Assembly: GCF_001692325.1 (NCBI RefSeq)
Contig: NZ_LXKN01000001.1
Location: 310,001-374,000, forward strand
DNA from: Rhizobium sp. AC27/96
Lineage (GTDB): Bacteria; Pseudomonadota; Alphaproteobacteria; Rhizobiales; Rhizobiaceae
DNA length: 64,000 nt
Direction of reading: 5' to 3'
Shown here: positions 1 through 8,666 of the stretch, piece by piece
Layout of the letters: every line of letters starts with the position of its first letter
Numbering within the stretch: position 1 is the first letter of the stretch
Notes under the pieces: model-generated
What the model was told of the DNA's origin: nothing
The model's input: the letters and a program-made list of their open reading frames with translations, nothing else
Database searches by the model: none
Position numbers and translations under genes: made by a program

Positions 1-840
1 TCCGGCCCCTATGACGATTACATCCAGATCGATGCACCCGTAAACAAGGGCAATTCCGGTGGCCCGACCTTCAACCTCAACGGCCAGGTGGTCGGCATTA
101 ACACTGCCATCTTCTCGCAGTCGGGCGGCAGCGTCGGCATCGCCTTCGCAATCCCGGCGACGACCGCCAAGGATGTCGTCACCGATCTCATCAAGACCGG
201 CACGGTTTCGCGCGGTTGGCTCGGCGTGCAGATCCAGCCGGTCAGCAAGGATATCGCCGAATCCCTCGGCCTTTCTGAAGCAAGCGGTGCGCTCGTCGTT
301 TCCCCGCAGGACGGCTCGCCTGGGCAGAAGGCCGGCATCAAGAACGGCGACGTGGTTACGGCCGTCAATGGTGATCCAGTCAAGGATCCGCGCGATCTCG
401 CTCGCCGCATCGGCGCGATGCAGCCGGGCGCCAAGGTCGAGGTTTCCCTGTGGCGCAACGGCAAGTCTCAGTCCGTGACGGTCGAGCTCGGCAGCTTGCC
501 GGCCGATCAGAACCAGGCTTCCAATGACGATGCGCAGCCGAACCAGCCGCAGCAGCCGTCCTCCGAAAAGGCTCTGGCCGATCTCGGCATGACGGTCGGT
601 CCGTCCGACGATGGCAAGGGTGTGGCAATCACCGCCGTTGATCCCGACTCAGACGCCGCCGACAAGGGCATCAAAGAAGGTGAGAAGATCACCTCGGTCA
701 ACAACCAGCAGATCTCGAATGCCGGCGACATTGCCAAGGTCATCGAACAGGCGAAGAAGGATGGCCGCACACGCGCGCTCTTCCAGATCCAGTCCGATGA
801 CGGAAGCCGCTTCGTCGCCCTGCCGATCAACGCCGGCTGA
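1..840 (+). CDS. degP: DegP/HtrA-type periplasmic serine protease, 3' part (5' end outside window)
   Basis: The frame is open from base 1, so the N-terminus, including catalytic His and Asp, lies outside the window. The visible 279 residues begin just before the trypsin-like nucleophile motif GNSGGP (Ser at visible residue 19). Two PDZ domains follow, at roughly 70-155 and 185-275. The two-PDZ layout is that of Do/DegP proteases, which degrade or chaperone misfolded envelope proteins. A linker rich in Gln, Pro and Asn separates the PDZ domains. A GC-rich stem-loop follows the stop. The gene precedes a two-component system, but a 190-bp gap and the hairpin argue against tight co-transcription. 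Confidence 0.93.
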   Translation, partial: SGPYDDYIQIDAPVNKGNSGGPTFNLNGQVVGINTAIFSQSGGSVGIAFAIPATTAKDVVTDLIKTGTVSRGWLGVQIQPVSKDIAESLGLSEASGALVVSPQDGSPGQKAGIKNGDVVTAVNGDPVKDPRDLARRIGAMQPGAKVEVSLWRNGKSQSVTVELGSLPADQNQASNDDAQPNQPQQPSSEKALADLGMTVGPSDDGKGVAITAVDPDSDAADKGIKEGEKITSVNNQQISNAGDIAKVIEQAKKDGRTRALFQIQSDDGSRFVALPINAG

Positions 841-867
841 TCCTTTCAGCCTCAGCGATAATGCATT

Positions 868-903
868 GGGAAGCCGCGTCGGCCACGGCTTGCGCGGCTT
901 CCC
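868..903 (+). terminator. Stem-loop after degP
   Basis: An 11-bp perfect inverted repeat (868-878 with 893-903) around a 14-nt loop is followed by CCTCTTAAAA. The stem is strong but the T-tract is short, so termination is likely but not certain. Confidence 0.55.
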
Positions 904-1029
904 CTCTTAAAACATGTCAATGATGACTGGCTCCAAGGCAGGTGAAACATGACAACCGCTGGCCAACATGCCGTGAATTCCGCCGATTCTGGTTGTACCG
1001 AAGCACCCTCGGCAGGTAATGTCGCCCAC

Positions 1030-1707
1030 ATGAAGATTCTGATCATTGAAGACGATCTCGAGGCGGCGGCTTACCTCACAAAGGCGTTTCGCGAGGCTGG
1101 CATTATTGCCGATCACGCAAGCGACGGCGAGAGCGGTCTCTTCATGGGCACCGAGAACACCTACGATGTTGCCATCATCGACCGTATGCTGCCCCGCCGC
1201 GATGGGTTGTCCGTCATCAGTGAACTGCGCCGCAAGGGCGTGCACACGCCGGTTCTGATTCTCTCCGCACTCGGCCAGGTCGACGATCGCGTCACCGGCC
1301 TGCGTGCCGGCGGTGATGACTATCTGCCGAAGCCCTATGCTTTCAGCGAGCTTTTGGCGCGTGTGGAAGTGTTGGGGCGCCGCAAGGGCACGCCCGAGCA
1401 GGATGTGCTTTATCGTGTCGGCGATCTTGAGTTGGACCGGCTGTCTCATGAGGTGCGCCGCGCCGGCAAGGAAATCCTGCTGCAGCCGCGTGAATTCCGC
1501 CTGCTCGAATATCTGATGAAGAATGCCGGCCAGGTCGTGACGCGCACCATGCTGCTCGAAAATGTCTGGGATTATCATTTCGATCCCCAGACCAACGTCA
1601 TCGATGTGCACGTCTCGCGGCTGCGCTCGAAGATCGAGAAGGATTTCAGCCAGCCGCTGCTCAAGACGATCCGCGGTGCCGGCTACATGATCAAGGACGA
1701 AGGATGA
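1030..1707 (+). CDS. OmpR-family response regulator
   Basis: The 225-residue product has an N-terminal receiver domain (about 1-115). Acidic residues Asp8/Asp9, phospho-acceptor Asp51 in IIDRMLP, and a KP pair near 101 are visible. A C-terminal winged-helix DNA-binding domain ends in DVHVSRLRSKIEK and the TIRGAGY signature. An upstream ATG at 949 would add 27 low-complexity residues, and the ATG at 1030 matches the usual family start (MKILIIEDD). The stop overlaps the kinase start by 4 bp (ATGA), so the two are translationally coupled partners. The stimulus cannot be read from sequence. Confidence 0.93.
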   Translation: MKILIIEDDLEAAAYLTKAFREAGIIADHASDGESGLFMGTENTYDVAIIDRMLPRRDGLSVISELRRKGVHTPVLILSALGQVDDRVTGLRAGGDDYLPKPYAFSELLARVEVLGRRKGTPEQDVLYRVGDLELDRLSHEVRRAGKEILLQPREFRLLEYLMKNAGQVVTRTMLLENVWDYHFDPQTNVIDVHVSRLRSKIEKDFSQPLLKTIRGAGYMIKDEG

Positions 1708-3119
1708 GTCGCTTCCGCGTCCTCTTCAAGTCCACAGCAGTCCGCCTTTCCGCCCTTTACATCCTTCTTTTTGCGCTTTGTGCCGCCACGCTGGTCTTCT
1801 ACGTGACGGCTATGTCCGAACGGTTGTTGACCGGACAGATCCGCGATGCCGTTCAGCAGGAAGTCAACCAGGTGAAGCGCGCCTATGATATCGGCGGCCT
1901 GAACCTGCTTCTGCGTACGATGGAGCGCCGGGCCCGCCAACCGGGCGCCAATCTCTATGTCATTGCCGGCCCGTCCGGCGATATTCTAGCCGGCAACGTG
2001 GCTTCGGTACAGCCAGGCGTGCTCGGTCAGGCCGGCTGGACGGAGCTGCCTTTCACCTACGAGCGTTATACCGACGCATCCAACGATCCGGAGCTACGGC
2101 ATCTGGCGATCGCCAATATCTTCATCCTCGACAACGGCCTTCGCATCCTGATCGGCCGTGACCTTGGCGAGCCCGAACGCTTCCGCGTGCTGGTGCGGCA
2201 GGCGCTGATGCTGGCGCTGGCGATCATGGGTCTCGGTGCGCTGGTGATCTGGTTCGGCATCGGCCGCAATGCCCTGCGACGCATCGACCGGATGACGGGC
2301 GCCAGCCGCAAGATCATGGCGGGTGACCTCTCGCAGCGTCTGCCCGTCGGCGGCTCCGGCGACGAGTTTGACCGCATGTCGGCATCGCTGAACGCCATGC
2401 TGGAACGCATCGAGAAATTGAACGAAGGCTTGCGGCAGGTCTCCGACAATATTGCGCATGACCTGAAGACGCCGCTGACGCGGTTGCGCAACAAGGCCGC
2501 CGACGCGCTCGACAGCGCAGACAGTGAGGGTCGCCGCGTCGCCCTGGAGGGCATTATCGGTGAATCCGATCAGCTGATCCGCACCTTCAACGCGCTCCTG
2601 ATGATCTCCCGTGTCGAGGCAGGGTCGGTCGCCGCTGAAATGACCGCCGTCGATCTTTCTTCGATCGTCACCGATACGACCGAACTATACGAGCCTGCAG
2701 CCGAAGACGTGGGTCTGGCGCTGACGGCCGATATCGAGCCGGATGTCGAAGTGCAGGGCAATCGCGAACTGATCGGCCAGGCACTCTTCAACCTGATCGA
2801 CAACGCCCTCAAATACGCAACCGGCAGCCAGGGCCAGCCGGCGATCACATTCAAACTGTCGCGTACCCATGATGCGGTAACGCTTGCCGTTGCGGATCAC
2901 GGCCCCGGCATTCCCGCTCATCAGCGCGCCGACGTCGTCAAACGCTTCTTCCGCCTGGATGAAAGCCGCTCCAAGCCGGGAACCGGCCTTGGTCTTGCGC
3001 TGGTGGAGGCAGTCATGGAACTGCATGGCGGTCGGCTGGAGCTTTCGGATACAGATCCCGATAATCCCACCGCCAAGGGACTAACGGTAACGATGATCTT
3101 CCCCATGCAGAAACAATAG
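1704..3119 (+). CDS. HAMP-domain sensor histidine kinase
   Basis: This 471-residue inner-membrane kinase is the partner of the response regulator it overlaps. TM1 is about 15-36, then a periplasmic sensor region to about 165, TM2 about 166-187, and HAMP about 188-240. The dimerisation/phospho-acceptor helix carries the H-box AHDLKTPLTR with His252. The ATP-binding domain has an N-box (NLIDNALKYA), DHGPGIP and GTGLGLALVE. The periplasmic domain resembles no ligand-binding family I recognise, so the signal is unknown. It lies 41 bp before glnE. Confidence 0.93.
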   Translation: MSRFRVLFKSTAVRLSALYILLFALCAATLVFYVTAMSERLLTGQIRDAVQQEVNQVKRAYDIGGLNLLLRTMERRARQPGANLYVIAGPSGDILAGNVASVQPGVLGQAGWTELPFTYERYTDASNDPELRHLAIANIFILDNGLRILIGRDLGEPERFRVLVRQALMLALAIMGLGALVIWFGIGRNALRRIDRMTGASRKIMAGDLSQRLPVGGSGDEFDRMSASLNAMLERIEKLNEGLRQVSDNIAHDLKTPLTRLRNKAADALDSADSEGRRVALEGIIGESDQLIRTFNALLMISRVEAGSVAAEMTAVDLSSIVTDTTELYEPAAEDVGLALTADIEPDVEVQGNRELIGQALFNLIDNALKYATGSQGQPAITFKLSRTHDAVTLAVADHGPGIPAHQRADVVKRFFRLDESRSKPGTGLGLALVEAVMELHGGRLELSDTDPDNPTAKGLTVTMIFPMQKQ

Positions 3120-3160
3120 GTTAATCCTGCCTTATCCGATTGCTCCTTGGGGAGAGCTGC

Positions 3161-6121
3161 ATGACGACGACGCAAGGCGATTTGCTGCGGGATGTCCCGG
3201 CTGGGCGACTGCGACCGCTGAACCAGACGGAGATGAAATCCGCACTCGCCGATCTCAAGCAGATCGCCGGAGCGGAACCCGTAGTTGCGGCCCTGCTCGC
3301 CAGCGAGAGCCCCTTGCGGGATTTTATCGTCGCAGCGCTGGCGCTGTCGCCGCATTTGCGCGAAACAGCCAATCTCGAACCCTCGCTGCTCGTTGCTGCC
3401 ATCGAGAAGCCACTATCGGCGCAGGTCGAAGCCTTGGTCCAGCAGGCGCGCCATGCCTGGCTGCCGGCGGAAAGCGGTGGACCGTCGCCTTCTGAAGGCG
3501 AGGTGATGACCCGCCTGCGTGTCGCCAAGCGCCGGGCTGCCTTTCTGATTGCGCTTGCCGACCTCGCTCGCATCTACGACGGAAGGAAGACTACCCACTG
3601 GCTGAGTGCGCTGGCGGAGGCGTCGATATCGGCCGCAATCGACCACCTGCTGCTATCCTCCCACGAAGCCGGCAAGATCTCGCTTCCGGACCCCTCCGCC
3701 CCGAGCCGCAAATCCGGCCTGATCGTGCTCGGCATGGGCAAGCTCGGCGCCGAGGAATTGAACTATTCGTCGGATATCGACGTCGTCGTTTTCTTTGATG
3801 AGACGGCGGGCATCGTTCCCAATCCCGAGGATGCCATCGATATTTTCCCTCGGCTGATGCGCCGGCTGGTGCGAATCCTGCAGGAGCGCACGGCAGATGG
3901 CTACGTCTTCCGCACCGACCTGCGCCTGCGCCCCGATCCCGGTTCGACGCCGCTGGCGATCCCGGTCGATGCGGCGATGAACTATTACGAGGGCAGGGGA
4001 CAGAACTGGGAACGCGCCGCCTTCATCAAGGCGCGGCCGGTTGGCGGTGATATCGCCGCCGGACAGGCCTTCATCCGCGACCTCGTACCCTTCGTCTTCC
4101 GCAAATACCTGGATTACGCCGCCATTTCGGACATTCATTCCATCAAGCGGCAGATCCACGCGCACAAGGGGCATGGAGCGATTGCGGTCAAGGGCCACAA
4201 TGTCAAGCTCGGCCGCGGCGGCATTCGCGAGATCGAGTTCTTCGTGCAGACCCAACAACTGATCGCCGGCGGCCGCATGCCGTCGCTGCGCTGCCGGGGC
4301 ACTGAAGAGACGTTGGCGGAACTCACCAAGGCGAAATGGATTGATGCCGAAACGCGTGATGAGCTGGCCGCCGCCTACTGGTTCTTGCGCGATGTCGAGC
4401 ACCGGGTGCAGATGGTGCGCGACGAGCAGACGCATCTGCTTCCCGAAACGGATGCCGAGCTGAAGCGCGTTGCCTTCATGATGGGTTTTGCCGACGTATC
4501 TGCCTTTTCCGAGGCTCTGGTGACGACCCTGAAAACGGTCGAGCGGCGCTATGCACAGCTGTTCGAACAGGAAACGAAGCTGTCGACCGAAATCGGCAAT
4601 CTCGTTTTCACCGGCCAGGGTGATGATCCCGATACGCTGGAAACGCTCCGCCATCTCGGTTTCGAGCGGCCGTCGGATATCTCCAATGTCATCCGGACCT
4701 GGCACTATGGACGATACCGCGCCACGCAATCGGTCGAGGCGCGCGAGCGGCTGACCGAATTGACGCCGGAGTTGCTGCGGGTCTTCGGCGAGAGCAAGCG
4801 TGCCGACAAGGCGCTATTGCGTTTCGACAGTTTCATCTCCGGTCTGCCGGCGGGCATACAGCTGTTCTCGTTGCTGAGCACGAACCCGGCCTTGCTTTCG
4901 CTCATCGTCAACATCATGTCGTCTGCGCCGCGGCTTGCCGAGATCATCGCCGCCAAGCCGCATGTCTTCGATGGCATGCTCGATCCCGGCCTTATGGCCG
5001 AACTGCCGACGCGCGATTATCTGGCGGAACGCATCAAGAGCTTTCTTGCCCCTGCAAGGCATTACGAGGAGGTGCTGGACCGGCTGCGTATTTTCGCCTC
5101 CGAACAGCGCTTCCTGATCGGCATTCGACTGCTGACCGGTGCTATCGGCGGCAACATGGCCGCCCGCGCCTTCACCTATCTTGCCGATCTGATCGTCGAG
5201 GCGGCGCTGGATGCGGTGATGAAGGAAATCCGTTCGGCGCATGGAGACTATCCCGGTGGCCGCGTTGCCGTCGTCGGCATGGGCAAGCTCGGAAGCTTCG
5301 AGCTCACGGCAGGCTCCGACATCGATATCATCCTGCTCTACGACTATGACGATACGGGAGGAGAATCCTCCGGTGCGAAGCCGCTGGATGCGACCCGCTA
5401 TTTCACCCGCATCACGCAGCGCCTGATCGCTGCTCTCTCGGCGCCGACGGCCGAAGGCGTGCTCTACGAAGTCGACATGCGCCTGCGTCCGTCAGGCAAC
5501 AAGGGGCCGGTCGCCACGCGCATCAATTCGTTCGAGAAATACCAGCGCGAGGAAGCCTGGACCTGGGAGCACATGGCGCTTTCACGGGCTCGCCTGATCT
5601 ACGGCGACGAGGAGCTGGTGCTGAATGCCGAGCGCATCATCGGCGAGGTTCTTTCGGTAAAGAGGGGCGTTGCCAAGATCGCTAGAGACGTCCGGGAAAT
5701 GCGCAGCCTGATCGAACAGGAAAAGCCGCCGGAAAGCATCTGGGATATGAAGTTGATCCCCGGCGGCCTGATCGACATCGAATTCATCGCGCAATATCTG
5801 CGGCTCATTGCGCCGGCGCGTGGTGTCGGTGTCGACGCAAACGGGCTCAGCACGGCCGAGGCGCTGAAATTGCTGGGTGGCAGCCTGATGGATCGCAACG
5901 ATCTGGATGTCTGCCTGGAAGCGCTGCGCCTTTATTCGGAGCTGTCCCAGCTGATCCGACTTTGCATCGATGGGACGTTTGATCCGGGAAATGCGCCTTC
6001 AGGGCTGATCGAGCTGGTCAGTCGCGCCGGCGACTGCCCCGATATTCGCACGCTGGAAGCCGAGCTGAAGCGGCTGTCAAAGGCGGTCCGAAAGGTATTC
6101 CAGGCGACGGTTGGGAACTGA
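3161..6121 (+). CDS. glnE: Bifunctional glutamine synthetase adenylyltransferase/adenylyl-removing enzyme
   Basis: GlnE attaches AMP to glutamine synthetase when nitrogen is plentiful and removes it under limitation, directed by PII. The 986-residue length is typical. Two nucleotidyltransferase cores are visible: GMGKLGAEELNYSSDIDVVV near residue 191 (adenylyl-removing half) and GMGKLGSFELTAGSDIDIIL near 706 (adenylylating half). Each is followed by a helical GlnE/PII-sensor-like segment. The ATG at 3161 has GGGGAG 7 nt upstream and is preferred to the TTG at 3140. The gene ends directly against the convergent PleC-like gene with no spacer. Confidence 0.96.
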   Translation: MTTTQGDLLRDVPAGRLRPLNQTEMKSALADLKQIAGAEPVVAALLASESPLRDFIVAALALSPHLRETANLEPSLLVAAIEKPLSAQVEALVQQARHAWLPAESGGPSPSEGEVMTRLRVAKRRAAFLIALADLARIYDGRKTTHWLSALAEASISAAIDHLLLSSHEAGKISLPDPSAPSRKSGLIVLGMGKLGAEELNYSSDIDVVVFFDETAGIVPNPEDAIDIFPRLMRRLVRILQERTADGYVFRTDLRLRPDPGSTPLAIPVDAAMNYYEGRGQNWERAAFIKARPVGGDIAAGQAFIRDLVPFVFRKYLDYAAISDIHSIKRQIHAHKGHGAIAVKGHNVKLGRGGIREIEFFVQTQQLIAGGRMPSLRCRGTEETLAELTKAKWIDAETRDELAAAYWFLRDVEHRVQMVRDEQTHLLPETDAELKRVAFMMGFADVSAFSEALVTTLKTVERRYAQLFEQETKLSTEIGNLVFTGQGDDPDTLETLRHLGFERPSDISNVIRTWHYGRYRATQSVEARERLTELTPELLRVFGESKRADKALLRFDSFISGLPAGIQLFSLLSTNPALLSLIVNIMSSAPRLAEIIAAKPHVFDGMLDPGLMAELPTRDYLAERIKSFLAPARHYEEVLDRLRIFASEQRFLIGIRLLTGAIGGNMAARAFTYLADLIVEAALDAVMKEIRSAHGDYPGGRVAVVGMGKLGSFELTAGSDIDIILLYDYDDTGGESSGAKPLDATRYFTRITQRLIAALSAPTAEGVLYEVDMRLRPSGNKGPVATRINSFEKYQREEAWTWEHMALSRARLIYGDEELVLNAERIIGEVLSVKRGVAKIARDVREMRSLIEQEKPPESIWDMKLIPGGLIDIEFIAQYLRLIAPARGVGVDANGLSTAEALKLLGGSLMDRNDLDVCLEALRLYSELSQLIRLCIDGTFDPGNAPSGLIELVSRAGDCPDIRTLEAELKRLSKAVRKVFQATVGN

Positions 6122-8437
6122 TCAGCCCTGATTGGGGATGCGGATGGCGATGACCGTGCCGATGCCTTCGCGGGAGCGGATACGCATGCGGCCTTGATGC
6201 AGTGTCGTCAGCGAGCGTGAAATCGCAAGTCCCAGGCCGGAGCCTCCCTTGCTCTTGGCATATTGGCTCTGCACCTGCTCGAAGGGTTGGCCGATCTTGC
6301 TCAAAGCGGATTTCGGAATGCCGATGCCGGTATCGGCGATGATCAGCATCACGGCATCCTCGACCTTGCGGGTGCGAACCGCGATGCGCCCGCCATCATT
6401 GGTGAATTTCACGGCGTTGGAGAGCAGGTTGAGCAGGATCTGCTTCATGGCGCGGCGATCGGCGCTGAGCTTGACGTTGGGAGAGACGCACTGCTCGACG
6501 AGAATATTCTTGTGTGCCGCAGGGATGCGGGTGAGGCGCAGGCATTCCTCGATCAGGGGCGCGAGATCGATCTGCTCGCGGCAGAGCTTGATGTGCCCGG
6601 CCTCGATTTTCGACATGTCGAGGATATCGTTGATGACGTTAAGAAGATGCTTGCCGCTGTCGTGGATGTCCCTGGCGTATTCATTGTATCGGGCGGAGCC
6701 GAGCGGGCCGAACATCTGATCCTGCAGGATCTCCGAGAAGCCGAGGATCGCGTTGAGCGGCGTGCGCAGTTCGTGAGACATATTGGCGAGGAATTCCGAT
6801 TTCGCCCTGTTGGCGGCTTCGGCGCGCTCTTTCTCTGCGAGATAATTGGTGTTTGCGGTCGAAAGCTCGGCCTTCTGCCGCTCCAGGATTTGCCGCGACG
6901 CGGAAAGGTCGTTGATCGTCGCCATCAGCCGGCGCTCGGAATCGCGCAGACGCTCCTGGTTGCGCTTCAGCTGGGTGATATCCGTGCCGACGGAAACGAG
7001 ACCGCCGTCGCGAGTACGGCGTTCGTTGATCTGCAGCCAGCGCTCGTCGGCAAGCTGGACTTCCGTGGTCTGCGAATGATTGGAGCGGCCCGGGTCGACG
7101 ATGCGACGCTCGATGACAGGACGAACTGCAGCAGCATTGACCACGGCGCGTTCGGTGCCTGGCACCAGCACATTGTCGGGCAGGCCATAAGCCTGCTGGA
7201 AGTGGGCGTTGCACATGACGAGGCGGTCGTTCTTGTCCCACAGAACGAAGGCTTCCGAGGTGCATTCGATCGCGTCCGCGAGACGCTGATCGGCCTCGGC
7301 GTAGCGTTGCGCCAGCCGGTGCTGCTCCGTTACGTCCATAGCAATGCCGATCATGTGGACATGGCCGGAATTGGTGCGGATGACCTGAGCGCGCGCCCGC
7401 ATCCACACATAATGGCCTTTGGCGTGCCGAATGCGCAGGATCTGATCGACCTGGCCGGCGCTACCGCGCGTGACGGAGCGGGCCAACACTTGCAGACTGC
7501 TGTCATCCGGGTGCATCAACCGAGCCGCATCCGTGAAGGCGAATGGTTTGTCGACAGCCGGTAGCCCGAGCATGTCGTACATCGACCGGGACCAGAAGAA
7601 TTTGCGCGTGGCGAAATCGAAATCCCAGAGGCCGCAACGGCCTCGCGAAAGCGCCGTCTCGACGCGCAGGTTGGATTCGAGGAAGATTTCGTCTGCATCG
7701 CGGGCTCGTCTCACCTGCGTATAATACGCGTAGAGAATGACGAGCAGGATCGAGGAAATGCCGGCAAAGAGCGTGACGTTGAGTGTCAGCTCATCGCGCC
7801 AGAGCTTCTCGATCTGCTCCATCGAAGCGGCCGAGAGAACGAAGTCGCCCTTATCGCCCACGAGCGAAATCGCCGCGTAATAGGGCTCGCCGTCGATCAT
7901 CGTCTCGATGACGCCTGCATGATCGCCAAAATTCCGGATGGCGGAAACTTCTGGAAAGAAATTGGAGATCAACGTGCCGATATAGGCGGAGCCTGCGGCC
8001 GACGAGCCGAAAACGCGCCCGCTCGATTGCACGAGCAGAACGAAGGCGCCGGCATCAAGCCGATCCTGTGGCAGATAGGTGGCGAGCTTCCGCTCGGCAT
8101 TGCCGCGGTCACCCGCCTGGAAGAGGCTGGCATCGTTGGAGAAGGCAGCCGACGCGGCGGCAATGGAGAGCGAGGTCATGCGCCGCGCCGAGGCAGCCAT
8201 GCGGCTATGCTCCGTCACCATGCCGAAGAAATGCGAGGCAGCGACGACCATCAGGAAGGACACGATGAGAACTGGAATGATGCGCTTGAGGATATGTTCC
8301 GTCTGCGGAAAACGACGTGAAATCGTCTCCACTCGCGCGCCGGCTCGATCGGTAACGCCGCTGTGCCAGGACTTTAGACCGTCGAAATTAACACGCAGCC
8401 GTCCATCGGCCGCGGTTGCCCGCCGCACGTCCACCAT
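6122..8437 (-). CDS. pleC: PAS-domain sensor histidine kinase, PleC/DivJ/PdhS type
   Basis: The product is a 771-residue membrane kinase. A hydrophobic segment at about 53-72, a periplasmic stretch, and a second TM near 222-242 are followed by two PAS-like regions (about 255-375 and 385-500), a coiled coil, the H-box NMSHELRTPLNAI (His555) and an HATPase domain with GTGIG-type and GSGLGLAI motifs. The segment after the H-box (FGPLG, RYNEY, NDILDMSKIEAG) is characteristic of the PleC/DivJ/PdhS kinases that set DivK phosphorylation and hence CtrA activity in alphaproteobacteria. In rhizobia a PleC homologue is, as I recall, encoded next to glnE. The choice of PleC over other PdhS members rests on that. 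Its upstream region has clustered GANTC sites. Confidence 0.82.
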   Translation of the reverse strand: MVDVRRATAADGRLRVNFDGLKSWHSGVTDRAGARVETISRRFPQTEHILKRIIPVLIVSFLMVVAASHFFGMVTEHSRMAASARRMTSLSIAAASAAFSNDASLFQAGDRGNAERKLATYLPQDRLDAGAFVLLVQSSGRVFGSSAAGSAYIGTLISNFFPEVSAIRNFGDHAGVIETMIDGEPYYAAISLVGDKGDFVLSAASMEQIEKLWRDELTLNVTLFAGISSILLVILYAYYTQVRRARDADEIFLESNLRVETALSRGRCGLWDFDFATRKFFWSRSMYDMLGLPAVDKPFAFTDAARLMHPDDSSLQVLARSVTRGSAGQVDQILRIRHAKGHYVWMRARAQVIRTNSGHVHMIGIAMDVTEQHRLAQRYAEADQRLADAIECTSEAFVLWDKNDRLVMCNAHFQQAYGLPDNVLVPGTERAVVNAAAVRPVIERRIVDPGRSNHSQTTEVQLADERWLQINERRTRDGGLVSVGTDITQLKRNQERLRDSERRLMATINDLSASRQILERQKAELSTANTNYLAEKERAEAANRAKSEFLANMSHELRTPLNAILGFSEILQDQMFGPLGSARYNEYARDIHDSGKHLLNVINDILDMSKIEAGHIKLCREQIDLAPLIEECLRLTRIPAAHKNILVEQCVSPNVKLSADRRAMKQILLNLLSNAVKFTNDGGRIAVRTRKVEDAVMLIIADTGIGIPKSALSKIGQPFEQVQSQYAKSKGGSGLGLAISRSLTTLHQGRMRIRSREGIGTVIAIRIPNQG

Positions 8438-8460
8438 CGCTTTAGCCTTGTCCCTCGTGT

Positions 8461-8547
8461 GATTCGCTGCGCCGCTCGCCCGAATCTGCCTTAATGAATC
8501 ACTCGTGATTCGCCTTGTCCAGAGGGCGAGGTAAAACTTTCTTAACC
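8461..8547 (-). promoter_or_regulatory. Candidate cell-cycle control region of the PleC-like kinase: four GANTC sites and a CtrA-like box
   Basis: GANTC sites lie at 8461-8465, 8482-8486, 8496-8500 and 8507-8511; the last two form a perfect 7-bp inverted repeat. Further upstream, GTAA-N7-TTAACC at 8531-8547 differs by one base from the CtrA full site TTAA-N7-TTAACC. All lie within 110 bp of the kinase start at 8437. CcrM methylates GANTC in this class of bacteria. Regulation is inferred. Confidence 0.5.
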
Positions 8548-8666
8548 ATATGGGATTTCAGCATTTTTTGCACACGCAACGGTAAGCTGCGCGCTTGCGG
8601 GACTCGCTGAAGCTGAAAAAGACGCTGCAAATCAGTCGTCCTTGGCGACGGCCAGACGGATCGAAA

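Noticed and set aside
6263..7564. 433-codon plus-strand ORF
   Set aside because: It is antisense to the PleC-like kinase, which has clear domains; a GC-rich shadow frame.
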